The notes under the pieces are model-generated. The model was not told where the DNA came from and made no database searches. It saw only the letters and a list, made by a program, of their open reading frames with translations. Made by a program: the position numbers and the translations under genes. From the IMG/VR virus record IMGVR_UViG_3300032304_001472, positions 1 to 60,678 of that record: a DNA stretch of 60,678 bases; one strand, 5' to 3'. The stretch is from a virus. Shown one piece after another: positions 1 to 7,205 of the stretch (positions within the stretch are counted from its first letter, which is position 1; every line of letters begins with the position of its first letter).

Positions 1-2
1 GA

Positions 3-818
3 AAAACATCATACAAAAAAATGTCTGATGGTAGTGAAGGATTTAGATTGAGAACAATCCGAATGCGTAATCAGGTGAGTCAGGGGTTAATATTACCAAT
101 AAGTGTTCTTCCAATTGATATGGAAATAACCGAAGGAGAAGATGTAACTGAAATGTTGGGTATAGTTAAATACGAACCCCCAATTCCTGCAGAACTTCAA
201 GGTAAAGTTAAAGGTATGTTTCCATCTTTTATAAGAAAAACAGATGAAGAACGTATCCAAAACTTATCAAGTGAATATGAAAATATCAGATTGTCTGGTA
301 AGGTATTTTATGTCACTGAGAAGTTGGATGGATCAAGTGCAACATTCTATTACAAGGATGGTGTATTTGGGGTGTGTTCAAGAAATCTTGAGTTATTGGA
401 GACTGAGGGTAACTCCTTTTGGAAAGTTGCAAGAGAATTGAATCTAGAGGAATCTTTATCTAAATTGGGTTATAACGTATGTGTTCAAGGTGAAATCATC
501 GGAGAAGGAATCCAGGGTAACCCATACAAAATAAAAGGTCAAACAGTTAAATTCTTCAACGCATTTAATATTGATGAACAAAAAAATATCCAATTTACTA
601 AATTCCTAATGTTAATGGAAGATTTGGGTTTAAAAACAGTTCCAATATTGGATTACGAATTTGTACTTCCAAAATCAATTGATGAATTATTGTTATTTGC
701 TGAAGATAAATCTCAACTTAATGGGAACTTTGATAGGGAAGGAGTTGTTATAAGAGCATATGATAGAAAAATATCATTCAAAGTTATATCAAACAAATTT
801 TTGTTAAACGAAAAATAA
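3..818 (+). CDS. RNA ligase, DRB0094/Rnl5-like, 5' end cut by the window
   Basis: ATP-dependent RNA ligase that would seal RNA breaks by lysine adenylation. Counting from the ATG at base 21, the nucleotidyltransferase motifs are visible: KLDG with the nucleophile Lys101, SRN at 120-122, EIIGEG at 158-163, FFNAFNI near 178-184, EGVVIR at 240-245 and FKVIS at 253-257. The reading frame stays open to the left edge of the window, and the segment GFRLRTIRMRNQVSQGLILP belongs inside the N-terminal domain of this ligase family. The true start therefore almost certainly lies before base 1 and the ATG at 21 is internal. In T4-like phages such ligases repair tRNA or other RNA cut by host defences; here that role is inferred. 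It is followed after 8 bases by a small unknown gene. Confidence 0.85.
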   Translation, partial: KTSYKKMSDGSEGFRLRTIRMRNQVSQGLILPISVLPIDMEITEGEDVTEMLGIVKYEPPIPAELQGKVKGMFPSFIRKTDEERIQNLSSEYENIRLSGKVFYVTEKLDGSSATFYYKDGVFGVCSRNLELLETEGNSFWKVARELNLEESLSKLGYNVCVQGEIIGEGIQGNPYKIKGQTVKFFNAFNIDEQKNIQFTKFLMLMEDLGLKTVPILDYEFVLPKSIDELLLFAEDKSQLNGNFDREGVVIRAYDRKISFKVISNKFLLNEK

Positions 819-826
819 ATAAAACT

Positions 827-1120
827 ATGGCTAAGAGACTTTCATATCAAGAAAAAAAGGAAAAATTGTTTGTTGACATCATAAATAAGATGTTTGAAAT
901 CGCTGGTCACAAGGCTACATTTGAGGATATCAAAGACCGTAAGGATGCTTGGTATGATGATTGGACTATCACTGAAGAACAATATGAAAAATGGAAAAAA
1001 TGGGGGGTTAAAGAATTCAAGAAAAAAATGAACCTTACTGATGTCTATGCTGACAGACAAATGTCAATGATTGCTGTATATTGGGGTTTGAAATTTGAAA
1101 AAGAAAAAAATGAACATTAA
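827..1120 (+). CDS. Hypothetical protein, 97 aa
   Basis: A short charged protein rich in Lys, Glu and aromatic residues, with no signal peptide or membrane segment. It contains Trp-rich stretches (DAWYDDWTI, EKWKKWGVKEF) and is probably helical. I do not recognise the family. It starts 8 bases after the RNA ligase stop and is probably co-transcribed with it. The frame has phage-like codon use and an ATG preceded by an A-rich leader, as is usual in this genome, so I consider it a real gene. Confidence 0.6.
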   Translation: MAKRLSYQEKKEKLFVDIINKMFEIAGHKATFEDIKDRKDAWYDDWTITEEQYEKWKKWGVKEFKKKMNLTDVYADRQMSMIAVYWGLKFEKEKNEH

Positions 1121-1212
1121 AATAATGTAAGTTTGTTGAACTTTTATACCTTGACTTTCGTTGTAACTGATAATAGAAAATTATTTTATTAAATTTAAAA
1201 AAAATTAAAAAT

Positions 1213-2016
1213 ATGAAAACATTTGTAGTGTTGTTGATTGTAGTTGCGATAACAATTTTTCAAGGTAGGGACACTAAATTTTATCAACCACAAATTAAGA
1301 TTAGTGTTGATAGTTTAGTTAAAATAGGTTATCCAACAAGAATAAGTGAAAAACTAAAAGTTGTAATTGAGAATCGAGAAAATAAGGGTAAACATTTTTT
1401 CATTGCGGATACCAAAGAAAATTTGATATATTTTTTTAATCCAAAAGGAAATTTCATCGCCAAATCACCAACAATAGATGGTGCTGAAAAACAAATCAAT
1501 AGTGGAATTCAAAAAGAGAAAGCTCTTAAATCTTTTTGGGAAACTGTAAATGATATGGGATTTAAACACGAAAATGGTAAATGGGTTGATTTTACAGGTA
1601 AAAATAGAACTTATACCCCTAGTCTATTTTATAGTTACATAGCCAATTCAAGAACTAGATTTTTCCCAAGTGGTACTTATAAAATAAGTAAGATTACAAC
1701 ACATACAAATTTTATTGGAGGTGAAGGTAATACTTTTTGTATAGTTGATTCAAATAATAAAGAAATAGCACTAGCAATACATGGTTTGTATCAGAGTCAA
1801 TATAGAATTGATAGAATGAATGAATTAACAAAATTAATCAAAACTAGTGTTGATTCTCCTAAAGTTCCAATTGAATATAGGAAACAAATATTAAACAATA
1901 TCAATAACACTTACTACAATAATTCATTTGGTTGTGTTAATGTTCCTAAATATTTTTTGGATAAAACTAAACATCTAGCTAAAGGTTCATTCTTATTTGT
2001 TATGGATGAGAATTAA
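1213..2016 (+). CDS. Secreted L,D-transpeptidase-like (YkuD-fold) protein
   Basis: It begins with a hydrophobic signal-peptide-like segment (MKTFVVLLIVVAITIFQG), so it is probably exported or membrane-anchored. The rest resembles a YkuD-type L,D-transpeptidase: an N-terminal strand block with FFIADTKENLIYFF, then AIHG and, about 60 residues later, SFGCVNV. In the family the HG and S-x-GC residues form the catalytic His/Cys site. Here the usual SHGC is SFGC, so activity is uncertain. It is paralogous to the C-terminal half of the next gene, which has no signal peptide. Possible roles are modifying host peptidoglycan crosslinks or acting in lysis; both are inferred. A strong terminator follows directly. 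Confidence 0.65.
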   Translation: MKTFVVLLIVVAITIFQGRDTKFYQPQIKISVDSLVKIGYPTRISEKLKVVIENRENKGKHFFIADTKENLIYFFNPKGNFIAKSPTIDGAEKQINSGIQKEKALKSFWETVNDMGFKHENGKWVDFTGKNRTYTPSLFYSYIANSRTRFFPSGTYKISKITTHTNFIGGEGNTFCIVDSNNKEIALAIHGLYQSQYRIDRMNELTKLIKTSVDSPKVPIEYRKQILNNINNTYYNNSFGCVNVPKYFLDKTKHLAKGSFLFVMDEN

Positions 2017-2020
2017 AAAA

Positions 2021-2047
2021 AAGACACATAATGTGTCTTTTTTTTTT
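2021..2047 (+). terminator. Rho-independent terminator
   Basis: Inverted repeat AAGACACAT/ATGTGTCTT followed by a run of ten T. It lies 4 bases after the stop of the L,D-transpeptidase-like gene. Confidence 0.85.
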
Positions 2048-2053
2048 GATTTG

Positions 2054-2061
2054 ATATTTAT
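2054..2061 (+). promoter_or_regulatory. Late-type promoter element ATATTTAT
   Basis: Exact ATATTTAT, 25 bases before the ATG at 2079 and directly after a terminator. It is one copy of a motif that recurs before many genes here and is the likely site for the gp55-like sigma factor (inference). Confidence 0.55.
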
Positions 2062-2078
2062 ATTATATATTAAATATT

Positions 2079-3917
2079 ATGAAAAATTTATTAAACAATT
2101 TATCACAATCTGAAAAAAATAGAATTTTAGAACAATACAATAATTCATTATTGGTTGATACTTCTAAATTCAAAAAACTATTGGAATCAAAACTTGGGGA
2201 TGTTAAACCATTACTGAATGAAGGAGGCCCGTCAAATAACCCAACAAAAGCACCATTTAAAAACAATGAAGAGGCTAATAAATTTAGACAATGGGTGAAT
2301 CAAAAATATAATCAGACTGCGAAAAATACTCTTGATTTAAATCCAACCGGAAATAAACCTGATTCATATTATAATTATTACATACAAAGGGCTTGGAATT
2401 ACATACCTGGTATTTTTGGTTACACTGGTGAAGGAGAGACTTTGGGACAAGAATATAGTAATCTATCTAAAACCACAAATCAAACAAGTTATATGGATTA
2501 CTGGGATGAATTATCTAATATTGGAAGTGAAACTAAAACCGAATCCAAACCCACTACAGTACCATTTAAAAACAATACTGAAGGTGATGAATTTAGAAAA
2601 TGGGTAAATGCGAATTATAAGGATATCGCCAAGTCTTTAGACTTGGATCCAATTGGAAAATATCCTGATTCGTATAATAATGCAACAATTCAAAAAGCTT
2701 TAAATCAGAAAGTTGGTAACTCTACATTAGGAGAGTTATTTATGATGAATAAAATGAAAAAAGATTTGGGTGTGGATTGGATGAATAAGATTTCCACTGA
2801 CCCCGTTTCTAAAAATACATATCAAGATTATGTGAAAAAATATAAAGGTTCTAATTGGTATGGTATTGACCCAGAAGCTACTAAACAATATTCTAAATTT
2901 TCAGAAGCTGAACCCGAAGATTATTATGGTACTAAAGGTTATCAAAAACGTTCAATTGAATTAAATCAAAATATAACTGGAGAATTTTCAGGTGAAGGTG
3001 AAAGAATAAATAAAGAAGTTTATTATATTAAACAAAATAACAAAAATAAGGGAAAACCATTTTTAGTTGTTGACCCAAGAATGAATATTGTTGCAGCATA
3101 TAGTTCAAATTATAAATTAATTGATTATTCACAGACAGTGAAAGGAAGAGACACAGAACTATTAGAACCTCATACATATTCTGATTGGTGTAAAGATAGT
3201 AAAGGTATACAATATAAGGGTAATTGTATTAAACCTGGTAAAGAAGCTGAATATGATAGAATTAAGAGTGTTAAAATGTCTGAATTGGCAAACTATAAAG
3301 GAGATTTGAAAAAAATGGAACAAATAGAACAAAAATACCAATCTGACTTAAGTAAGGTTAAAGCTTTAGATTATAATATCTTAATTGGTACTGCTGCAGC
3401 ATCACCAGGTGTTTTTGTAGGGACTAGTCCGAAATTATCCCAATATGGCACTCCAGTACCAGGTATACCAAATACAATATCTCTTTCAACATTAGGGGGT
3501 GAAGAGTTACCAACGGCAATACATGGATTAGCTGAACATGCAGTTGGAAGGAAAGAGTTTGATAATGAATTAAAAGCTTATTTAAAGAAAGAAAAACAAT
3601 TTGGAAATATTCCAAAAGAATATGAAGATTTAGTTGAAAAAATGGCGAATACTAAAAGATATGGGGTGAGTTCTGGATGTTTTAATGTAAGTAATACATT
3701 TATACAAAATCCTAAAGTAACAGAAGTACTAAATGTTAAACCATATATATTTGTAATGTCACAAGAAAAAGATTATTATCTAGTTCAAATGGATGCTAAT
3801 CAAGGTACTAAATTCTTTAATGAGTTAAAAGGAGATGGTGAATTTTGTAGAGATCCAACATCTATAGCAACTGAAGTTGGTGGGCGTCCAATGGATGTTA
3901 GAAGGGAAATGAGTTAA
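2079..3917 (+). CDS. Virion-type L,D-transpeptidase-like protein with N-terminal leader
   Basis: A 612 aa protein of three parts. Residues 1-48 form a leader (LSQSEKNRILEQY, then KPLLNE48 before GG) that resembles leaders of other proteins in this window and ends in a prohead-protease-like LxE site. Two tandem repeats follow, at about 58-105 and 155-200, each of the form PFKNN.E...FR.WVN..Y...AK..LDL.P.G..PDSY. The C-terminal half is YkuD-like: FLVVDPRMNIVAAY, then AIHG and SSGCFNVS, paralogous to the gene before it. The catalytic motif lacks the usual His in SHGC. The leader suggests packaging into the head and processing there; a role in penetrating the cell wall is inferred. Confidence 0.65.
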   Translation: MKNLLNNLSQSEKNRILEQYNNSLLVDTSKFKKLLESKLGDVKPLLNEGGPSNNPTKAPFKNNEEANKFRQWVNQKYNQTAKNTLDLNPTGNKPDSYYNYYIQRAWNYIPGIFGYTGEGETLGQEYSNLSKTTNQTSYMDYWDELSNIGSETKTESKPTTVPFKNNTEGDEFRKWVNANYKDIAKSLDLDPIGKYPDSYNNATIQKALNQKVGNSTLGELFMMNKMKKDLGVDWMNKISTDPVSKNTYQDYVKKYKGSNWYGIDPEATKQYSKFSEAEPEDYYGTKGYQKRSIELNQNITGEFSGEGERINKEVYYIKQNNKNKGKPFLVVDPRMNIVAAYSSNYKLIDYSQTVKGRDTELLEPHTYSDWCKDSKGIQYKGNCIKPGKEAEYDRIKSVKMSELANYKGDLKKMEQIEQKYQSDLSKVKALDYNILIGTAAASPGVFVGTSPKLSQYGTPVPGIPNTISLSTLGGEELPTAIHGLAEHAVGRKEFDNELKAYLKKEKQFGNIPKEYEDLVEKMANTKRYGVSSGCFNVSNTFIQNPKVTEVLNVKPYIFVMSQEKDYYLVQMDANQGTKFFNELKGDGEFCRDPTSIATEVGGRPMDVRREMS

Positions 3918-3943
3918 AGATTATGTTTATTTATAATAATATT

Positions 3944-3978
3944 AAAGTGTGGGAAATTATCTCACACTTTTTTTATTT
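3944..3978 (+). terminator. Rho-independent terminator
   Basis: Stem AAAGTGTG/CACACTTT with an 11-base loop followed by a T run, 27 bases after the stop of the 612 aa gene. Confidence 0.85.
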
Positions 3979-3984
3979 CTATTT

Positions 3985-3992
3985 ATATTTAT
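3985..3992 (+). promoter_or_regulatory. Late-type promoter element ATATTTAT
   Basis: Exact ATATTTAT, 20 bases before the ATG at 4005 and directly after a terminator. Confidence 0.55.
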
Positions 3993-4004
3993 AATAAAAA
4001 TCAT

Positions 4005-4562
4005 ATGAAAAAAATTAATCGTTCACAAACTAATGATATTATTTTTGATACGAATGCTAGTTATAATGATAATTTTGCTGATTGGTTAACGGAAATGTTT
4101 GACCATTGGGCTAAGAACTATACTGGATGTACATTTGAAATTAGACAAGTTGGAACTGAAGGGACACAAGTTGAGATTGAACCAAAAACAAAACAAAACA
4201 TAAATTTGAATTGTAGTGATAGTTTAAATACAGATTTAAGTAAAATTGATAAAATCACATATACAAAAAAAGCAACTGAATCTAAGACTTATTATATTGT
4301 AACTTGGAAAACTGAATCAAAGACAACCCCAAAAAAAGAAGATTCTCTATCCACAAAAAAATCTAAAGATAAAACAGAAAATGAGCCAGACAGATATGCT
4401 CAAATGTTTGGTGGTGTGGCGGCTAGTGTTGCTAATAAAATTATAGCAGGAGCTAAAGGTGATGTTGCGGACACTGATAACGAAGGACCAGAACTAAAGG
4501 AACATCAAATAAATAAAAGATTATTAGAAGAAATTGATAGAATTAGAGAATTATTAAAATAA
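4005..4562 (+). CDS. Hypothetical virion-type protein with C-terminal tag-like helix
   Basis: 185 aa with no recognised domain. The middle is rich in Thr, Lys and Glu and likely disordered. The last residues (HQINKRLLEEIDRIRELLK) closely resemble the N-terminal leader of the 479 aa protein at 34885 (KKLINEINRIHELL). This suggests that the capsid-targeting-like helix can also sit at the C terminus. That reading is an inference from similarity alone. It has its own late-type promoter element and is flanked by terminators, so it is a single-gene unit. Confidence 0.6.
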   Translation: MKKINRSQTNDIIFDTNASYNDNFADWLTEMFDHWAKNYTGCTFEIRQVGTEGTQVEIEPKTKQNINLNCSDSLNTDLSKIDKITYTKKATESKTYYIVTWKTESKTTPKKEDSLSTKKSKDKTENEPDRYAQMFGGVAASVANKIIAGAKGDVADTDNEGPELKEHQINKRLLEEIDRIRELLK

Positions 4563-4564
4563 AA

Positions 4565-4602
4565 AAAATCCCCATTCAATTAAGAGTGGGGATTTTAATT
4601 TT
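4565..4602. terminator. Bidirectional terminator between converging genes
   Basis: AAAATCCCCA/TGGGGATTTT hairpin with A-rich and T-rich flanks. It lies between the plus gene ending at 4562 and the minus gene ending at 4614. Confidence 0.85.
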
Positions 4603-4613
4603 TAACCTAAATA

Positions 4614-4829
4614 CTATTTTTTTCCTTCAGGTGTTTTACCTTCAGTAGTTTTACCTTCAGGTTTAACTTCTTCAACTTTTGCTGAATCAACAGATGGTGT
4701 TGTTACTGTAGTTACTTCAACCTTAGTAGAGTCTTCGGTTGGTTTAGCTTCTTCAGCTTTAGATTGTGAATCACAAGATGTGAAAATAGTACCAAGTACC
4801 AATGCAGTTCCAAAAATTACTTTTTTCAT
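4614..4829 (-). CDS. Small secreted lipoprotein
   Basis: 71 aa. The N terminus is a lipoprotein signal peptide: MKKVIFGTALVLGTIFTSC, with Cys19 as the lipidation site. FTSC is typical of Bacteroidota lipoboxes. The mature part is low complexity and rich in Glu, Lys, Thr, Val and Pro, ending in TTEGKTPEGKK. It would sit in a host membrane as a flexible tail. Phage lipoproteins of this kind often act in superinfection exclusion, but nothing here proves that. It stands alone on the minus strand with its own promoter, which suggests expression at a different time from its neighbours. Confidence 0.7.
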   Translation of the reverse strand: MKKVIFGTALVLGTIFTSCDSQSKAEEAKPTEDSTKVEVTTVTTPSVDSAKVEEVKPEGKTTEGKTPEGKK

Positions 4830-4881
4830 TTTTCGTTGTTTTTAAATGTTTTAAAATTGATTTGTTATTTTTTATAAACAA

Positions 4882-4910
4882 TAAATAGGCAATATTTTCA
4901 GAGAAGTCAA
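4882..4910 (-). promoter_or_regulatory. Sigma70-like promoter of the lipoprotein gene
   Basis: On the minus strand TTGACT (4905-4910), a 17-base spacer, then TATTTA (4882-4887). It lies 53 bases before the lipoprotein ATG. TTTG with a 20-base gap to TATTTATTG also approximates the Bacteroidota -33/-7 pattern. Confidence 0.45.
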
Positions 4911-4963
4911 ATGGTTTTAACATTTTTTTAAAAAAAATTATAATTATAAATAAAACATAATAT

Positions 4964-5317
4964 ATGAATTGGAAATACACCCTAATTATCGTTACATCAA
5001 TTTTGTTCTTAGGTATTATTCTTGGATATATGATGAATACAAATCATCAAGATAACAAGAAATTACAACAACAAATTATTGATGCAGAAAAGAAAGCCAT
5101 AGATTCTCTATATAAAAAATTGGACATAATGAAATCTGAGAGAGAAAAAATGGAATCCCAGTTGGATATCTTAACTACAAACATTCAAATGAGTGAAAGT
5201 AATCTAACATCAAAAATAAACCAATTAAAAATTCAAAACAATGTTAAGATTGACGCTATTGTTAATAGTTCTAATGACCAACTCCTGGATGGTTTACGCA
5301 CAAGGTTTAACCAATAA
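4964..5317 (+). CDS. Membrane-anchored coiled-coil protein, possible inner-membrane spanin
   Basis: 117 aa. One N-terminal transmembrane segment (YTLIIVTSILFLGIILGYM) is followed by a long heptad-rich coiled coil (about 35-100) and a C terminus DGLRTRFNQ. This is the layout of Rz-type inner-membrane spanins. The next gene overlaps it by 77 bases in another frame and has its own signal peptide, which is also a spanin-like arrangement. There is no sequence proof of function. A TATAAATA sequence, close to the T4 late promoter consensus, lies just before the start. Confidence 0.5.
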   Translation: MNWKYTLIIVTSILFLGIILGYMMNTNHQDNKKLQQQIIDAEKKAIDSLYKKLDIMKSEREKMESQLDILTTNIQMSESNLTSKINQLKIQNNVKIDAIVNSSNDQLLDGLRTRFNQ

Positions 5318-5732
5318 CACAGACACAATTAAACCCAAAATTGATTTAATAATTGTCAATGGTGATACTTCTTTTATTATCAATAGAAAATTTGCTGAGA
5401 AAATTGCCATTCAATATGATTCATTGAAAATTGTAGCGGCCAAACTATCTGAGTATAAAATTGTATTGGATGATTGTGTTAAAGTAAAAGACCAATATAA
5501 GGTAGCCTTTGATAAATCAATGGACATTACAGATATGTTAAAAAGAGAGGCTGAAACCAAAGACCAAATTGTTCAAGGATATAAGACAATTGAAGAGTCC
5601 CAAAAAAAGATTATTACCGATTTGAATACTGAATTCCGTAAAGTAAAAAATAGGAATAAATGGTTAACTGGATTAAGTATTGGTGGGGTAACATTTGGAT
5701 TTACATCATTTATCCTTTTACTTTTAAAGTAA
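5241..5732 (+). CDS. Secreted coiled-coil protein with C-terminal membrane segment, overlapping gene
   Basis: 163 aa. It starts inside the previous gene, in a different frame. The N terminus (MLRLTLLLIVLMTNSWMVYA) is a signal peptide with a possible cleavage site before QG. The middle is coiled-coil-like and the C terminus holds a second hydrophobic segment (WLTGLSIGGVTFGFTSFILL). Overlap with a membrane/coiled-coil gene suggests a two-component lysis or envelope unit, but there is no lipobox as in a classical outer spanin. An alternative is a pair of unrelated membrane proteins. Function is inferred from topology only. Confidence 0.5.
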   Translation: MLRLTLLLIVLMTNSWMVYAQGLTNNTDTIKPKIDLIIVNGDTSFIINRKFAEKIAIQYDSLKIVAAKLSEYKIVLDDCVKVKDQYKVAFDKSMDITDMLKREAETKDQIVQGYKTIEESQKKIITDLNTEFRKVKNRNKWLTGLSIGGVTFGFTSFILLLLK

Positions 5733-5786
5733 GTAATTTAAAATTATTATGTCTATATGACATAAAAAATTAAATAATTTATTATT

Positions 5787-6101
5787 ATGGGAATTACTTA
5801 TTTCGCTTTAGGTATGCTCTCGATGGTGGCTCTAGTATTTGTTGGAGTTATTGTTTGGGGTTTGGTTAAGGTACTAAGAATTGAAAGGCAGATTGTTGTC
5901 ATAAAAGAAAATCAAAGATTTGATGTTAATAGTGTCCAACGTCAATTTGATGATGTTTATAGAACTATTGGTGAACTTAAAGATAATTCATCTAGGGACT
6001 ATTCCGAATTGTTAACAATAGTTAACAACAAATTTGATGACTCAATACGTTATACTGATAAAAGAGTTGACAAATCACTAAATCAAAAAGAAATTCAGTA
6101 A
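5787..6101 (+). CDS. Small membrane protein with coiled coil
   Basis: 104 aa. Residues 4-30 form a strong transmembrane segment; the remainder is a charged helix with coiled-coil character (RQFDDVYRTIGELKDNSS). It follows two other membrane/coiled-coil genes and precedes a terminator, so the three may form one envelope or lysis unit. I do not recognise the family. Confidence 0.55.
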   Translation: MGITYFALGMLSMVALVFVGVIVWGLVKVLRIERQIVVIKENQRFDVNSVQRQFDDVYRTIGELKDNSSRDYSELLTIVNNKFDDSIRYTDKRVDKSLNQKEIQ

Positions 6102-6104
6102 AAC

Positions 6105-6136
6105 AAAAAACCCCTTCTTAACGGAGGGGTTTTTTA
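6105..6136 (+). terminator. Rho-independent terminator
   Basis: AAAAAACCCCTTC/GGAGGGGTTTTTT hairpin with loop TTAAC, right after the 104 aa membrane protein gene. Confidence 0.85.
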
Positions 6137-6138
6137 TT

Positions 6139-6168
6139 ACCTCCACGATTTTTTACGACCTCCACGAT
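6139..6168 (+). repeat. Direct repeat ACCTCCACGAT, twice
   Basis: ACCTCCACGAT occurs at 6139-6149 and 6158-6168. Its core TACCTCCAC also forms the 3' end of the tmRNA on the opposite strand (6748-6756). The HNH gene therefore sits between inverted copies of a 9-base sequence. Confidence 0.6.
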
Positions 6169-6174
6169 ATTTAT
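6167..6174 (+). promoter_or_regulatory. Late-type promoter element ATATTTAT
   Basis: It lies only 6 bases before an ATG at 6181 but 15 bases before the ATG at 6190. The spacing favours 6190 as the HNH gene start. Confidence 0.5.
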
Positions 6175-6189
6175 AATAAAATGAATATT

Positions 6190-6744
6190 ATGAAAAAAAG
6201 AGACAAAAGAAGAATGGGAAGCTGTACTTGTAGTAATTGTGGGGTTGAGTTTGAGAAAGCTTTAAGTGAGTTAAATCGTAATGAAAAATTGGGTAGAAAG
6301 AATTTCTGTTCAAGGAGTTGTACTGGATATTTTAATGCTGAAAGATTGTTAAATGTAAAAAATCGTTATGATATAAGTAAACATTCTGGTAATGTTAGAG
6401 ATAAATTCACAGGATTGAGAGATTTCTTAAAAAGAGTGAGAAACAGATTTAAGGAACACAATTTAGATTTGGATTATTTGAAAGAGTTGTGGGATAGTCA
6501 AAATGTTTGTGTTTATACTGGAGTTAAATTACAATTACCTAAAAATAAAGGTGTCAACAATCAAATATATACCGCATCATTAGATAGAATTGATTCTAGT
6601 ATCGGTTACATAAAAGGAAATGTTCAATTTATATCAATTGCCGCAAATCACGCAAAAAGTAATTTAAGTCACGATGAAATGATTCTATTTTGTAATCTAA
6701 TATATGAAAATAGAAAAATCCTTACCTATGGAGGTAAGGATTAA
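6190..6744 (+). CDS. HNH homing endonuclease with zinc finger
   Basis: Free-standing HNH-type endonuclease, 184 aa from the chosen start. A treble-clef-like zinc site is seen near the N terminus (CSNC, then CSRSC). The HNH core is in the C-terminal half: CVYTG, ASLDRIDSSIGYIKGNVQFI and NHAKSNL. Such proteins cut a specific DNA site and spread their own gene. The ATG at 6190 is preferred over 6181 because of promoter spacing. Its last codons overlap the terminator of the opposing tmRNA and its stop lies 4 bases from the tmRNA 3' end. This suggests it arrived beside, or is targeted to, the tmRNA locus (inference). Confidence 0.75.
   Translation: MKKRDKRRMGSCTCSNCGVEFEKALSELNRNEKLGRKNFCSRSCTGYFNAERLLNVKNRYDISKHSGNVRDKFTGLRDFLKRVRNRFKEHNLDLDYLKELWDSQNVCVYTGVKLQLPKNKGVNNQIYTASLDRIDSSIGYIKGNVQFISIAANHAKSNLSHDEMILFCNLIYENRKILTYGGKD
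6714..6742 (-). terminator. Terminator of the tmRNA, inside the HNH gene
   Basis: Perfect 11-bp stem AATCCTTACCT (6717-6727) / AGGTAAGGATT (6732-6742) with a 4-base loop. On the minus strand it is followed by TTTTTC. It ends tmRNA transcription and overlaps the C-terminal codons of the HNH gene. Confidence 0.8.
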
Positions 6745-6748
6745 TTTG

Positions 6749-7126
6749 TGGAGGTATAGGGAGTCGAACCCTTTCCTGTCCATCTTAACTATTAAGGACT
6801 ACATGTTTAGGACAACATTATTTGCAGTGTTCCGAGCTATTTGATTTTTATACACCCAAAATCAACAAAATCGGTCAATTCATTTTTAGGGATGAGAATT
6901 GATTAGACAACCCTATAGTGCTCCTGTTCCTGAGTTAACGCACCCCGACTCGAAAGTAATACCCTATTAACTAGGCTACTACTGCTTCTTCAGCACGGAT
7001 TAAACCTACTGCAGAAAGTTTGTTGATAACGTTGCCGTGTATCGTTTCAAACCAGTTTAACAGACTTAGTTTAGGTCTGACATGCCCCAAATAACTAACA
7101 ACGTCAGTCAATTCCAGATTACCCCC
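6749..7126 (-). ncRNA. ssrA: Phage-encoded tmRNA
   Basis: About 378 nt. On the minus strand the 5' end GGGGGTA (7126-7120) pairs with TACCTCC (6756-6750) to form a complete 7-bp tRNA-like acceptor stem with one G-U pair. The 5' part reads ATCTGGAATTGACTGACG, close to the conserved tmRNA 5' segment. The T arm is AGGG-TTCGACT-CCCT. CCA is not encoded. A plausible tag frame runs from GGC at 7036 to TAG at 6971: 21 residues, starting GNVINKLSAV and ending EEAVVA, with a hydrophobic degradation-type C terminus. Gly as first tag residue fits Bacteroidota tmRNAs. A shorter tag starting at a later Ala codon is possible. It would rescue stalled ribosomes. Confidence 0.88.
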
Positions 7127-7146
7127 TTTTGTAAAGTACTACAATA

Positions 7147-7154
7147 ATAAATAT
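7147..7154 (-). promoter_or_regulatory. Late-type promoter element before the tmRNA
   Basis: ATATTTAT on the minus strand, 20 bases before the tmRNA 5' end. It suggests that the tmRNA is transcribed with the same class of phage genes. Confidence 0.45.
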
Positions 7155-7181
7155 AATGATTGATAATTCCAAGTTTTGATT

Positions 7182-7189
7182 ATATTTAT
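7182..7189 (+). promoter_or_regulatory. Late-type promoter element ATATTTAT
   Basis: It lies 16 bases before the ATG at 7206 and divergent from the tmRNA element. It supports 7206, not 7176, as the start of the next gene. Confidence 0.5.
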
Positions 7190-7205
7190 TTTAATAAAAA
7201 AATGT

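Noticed and set aside
1128-1135. TAAGTTTG as a Bacteroidota -7 box before the gene at 1213
   Set aside because: No TTTG at 19-21 bases upstream, and the distance to the start is long; TTGACT at 1151 also lacks a good partner.
6749-6776. Possible stand-alone tRNA on the minus strand (T-arm-like GGTTCGACTCCC and acceptor end)
   Set aside because: The matching 5' acceptor strand is 370 bases away and the 5' end has the tmRNA pattern, so it is the 3' half of a tmRNA.
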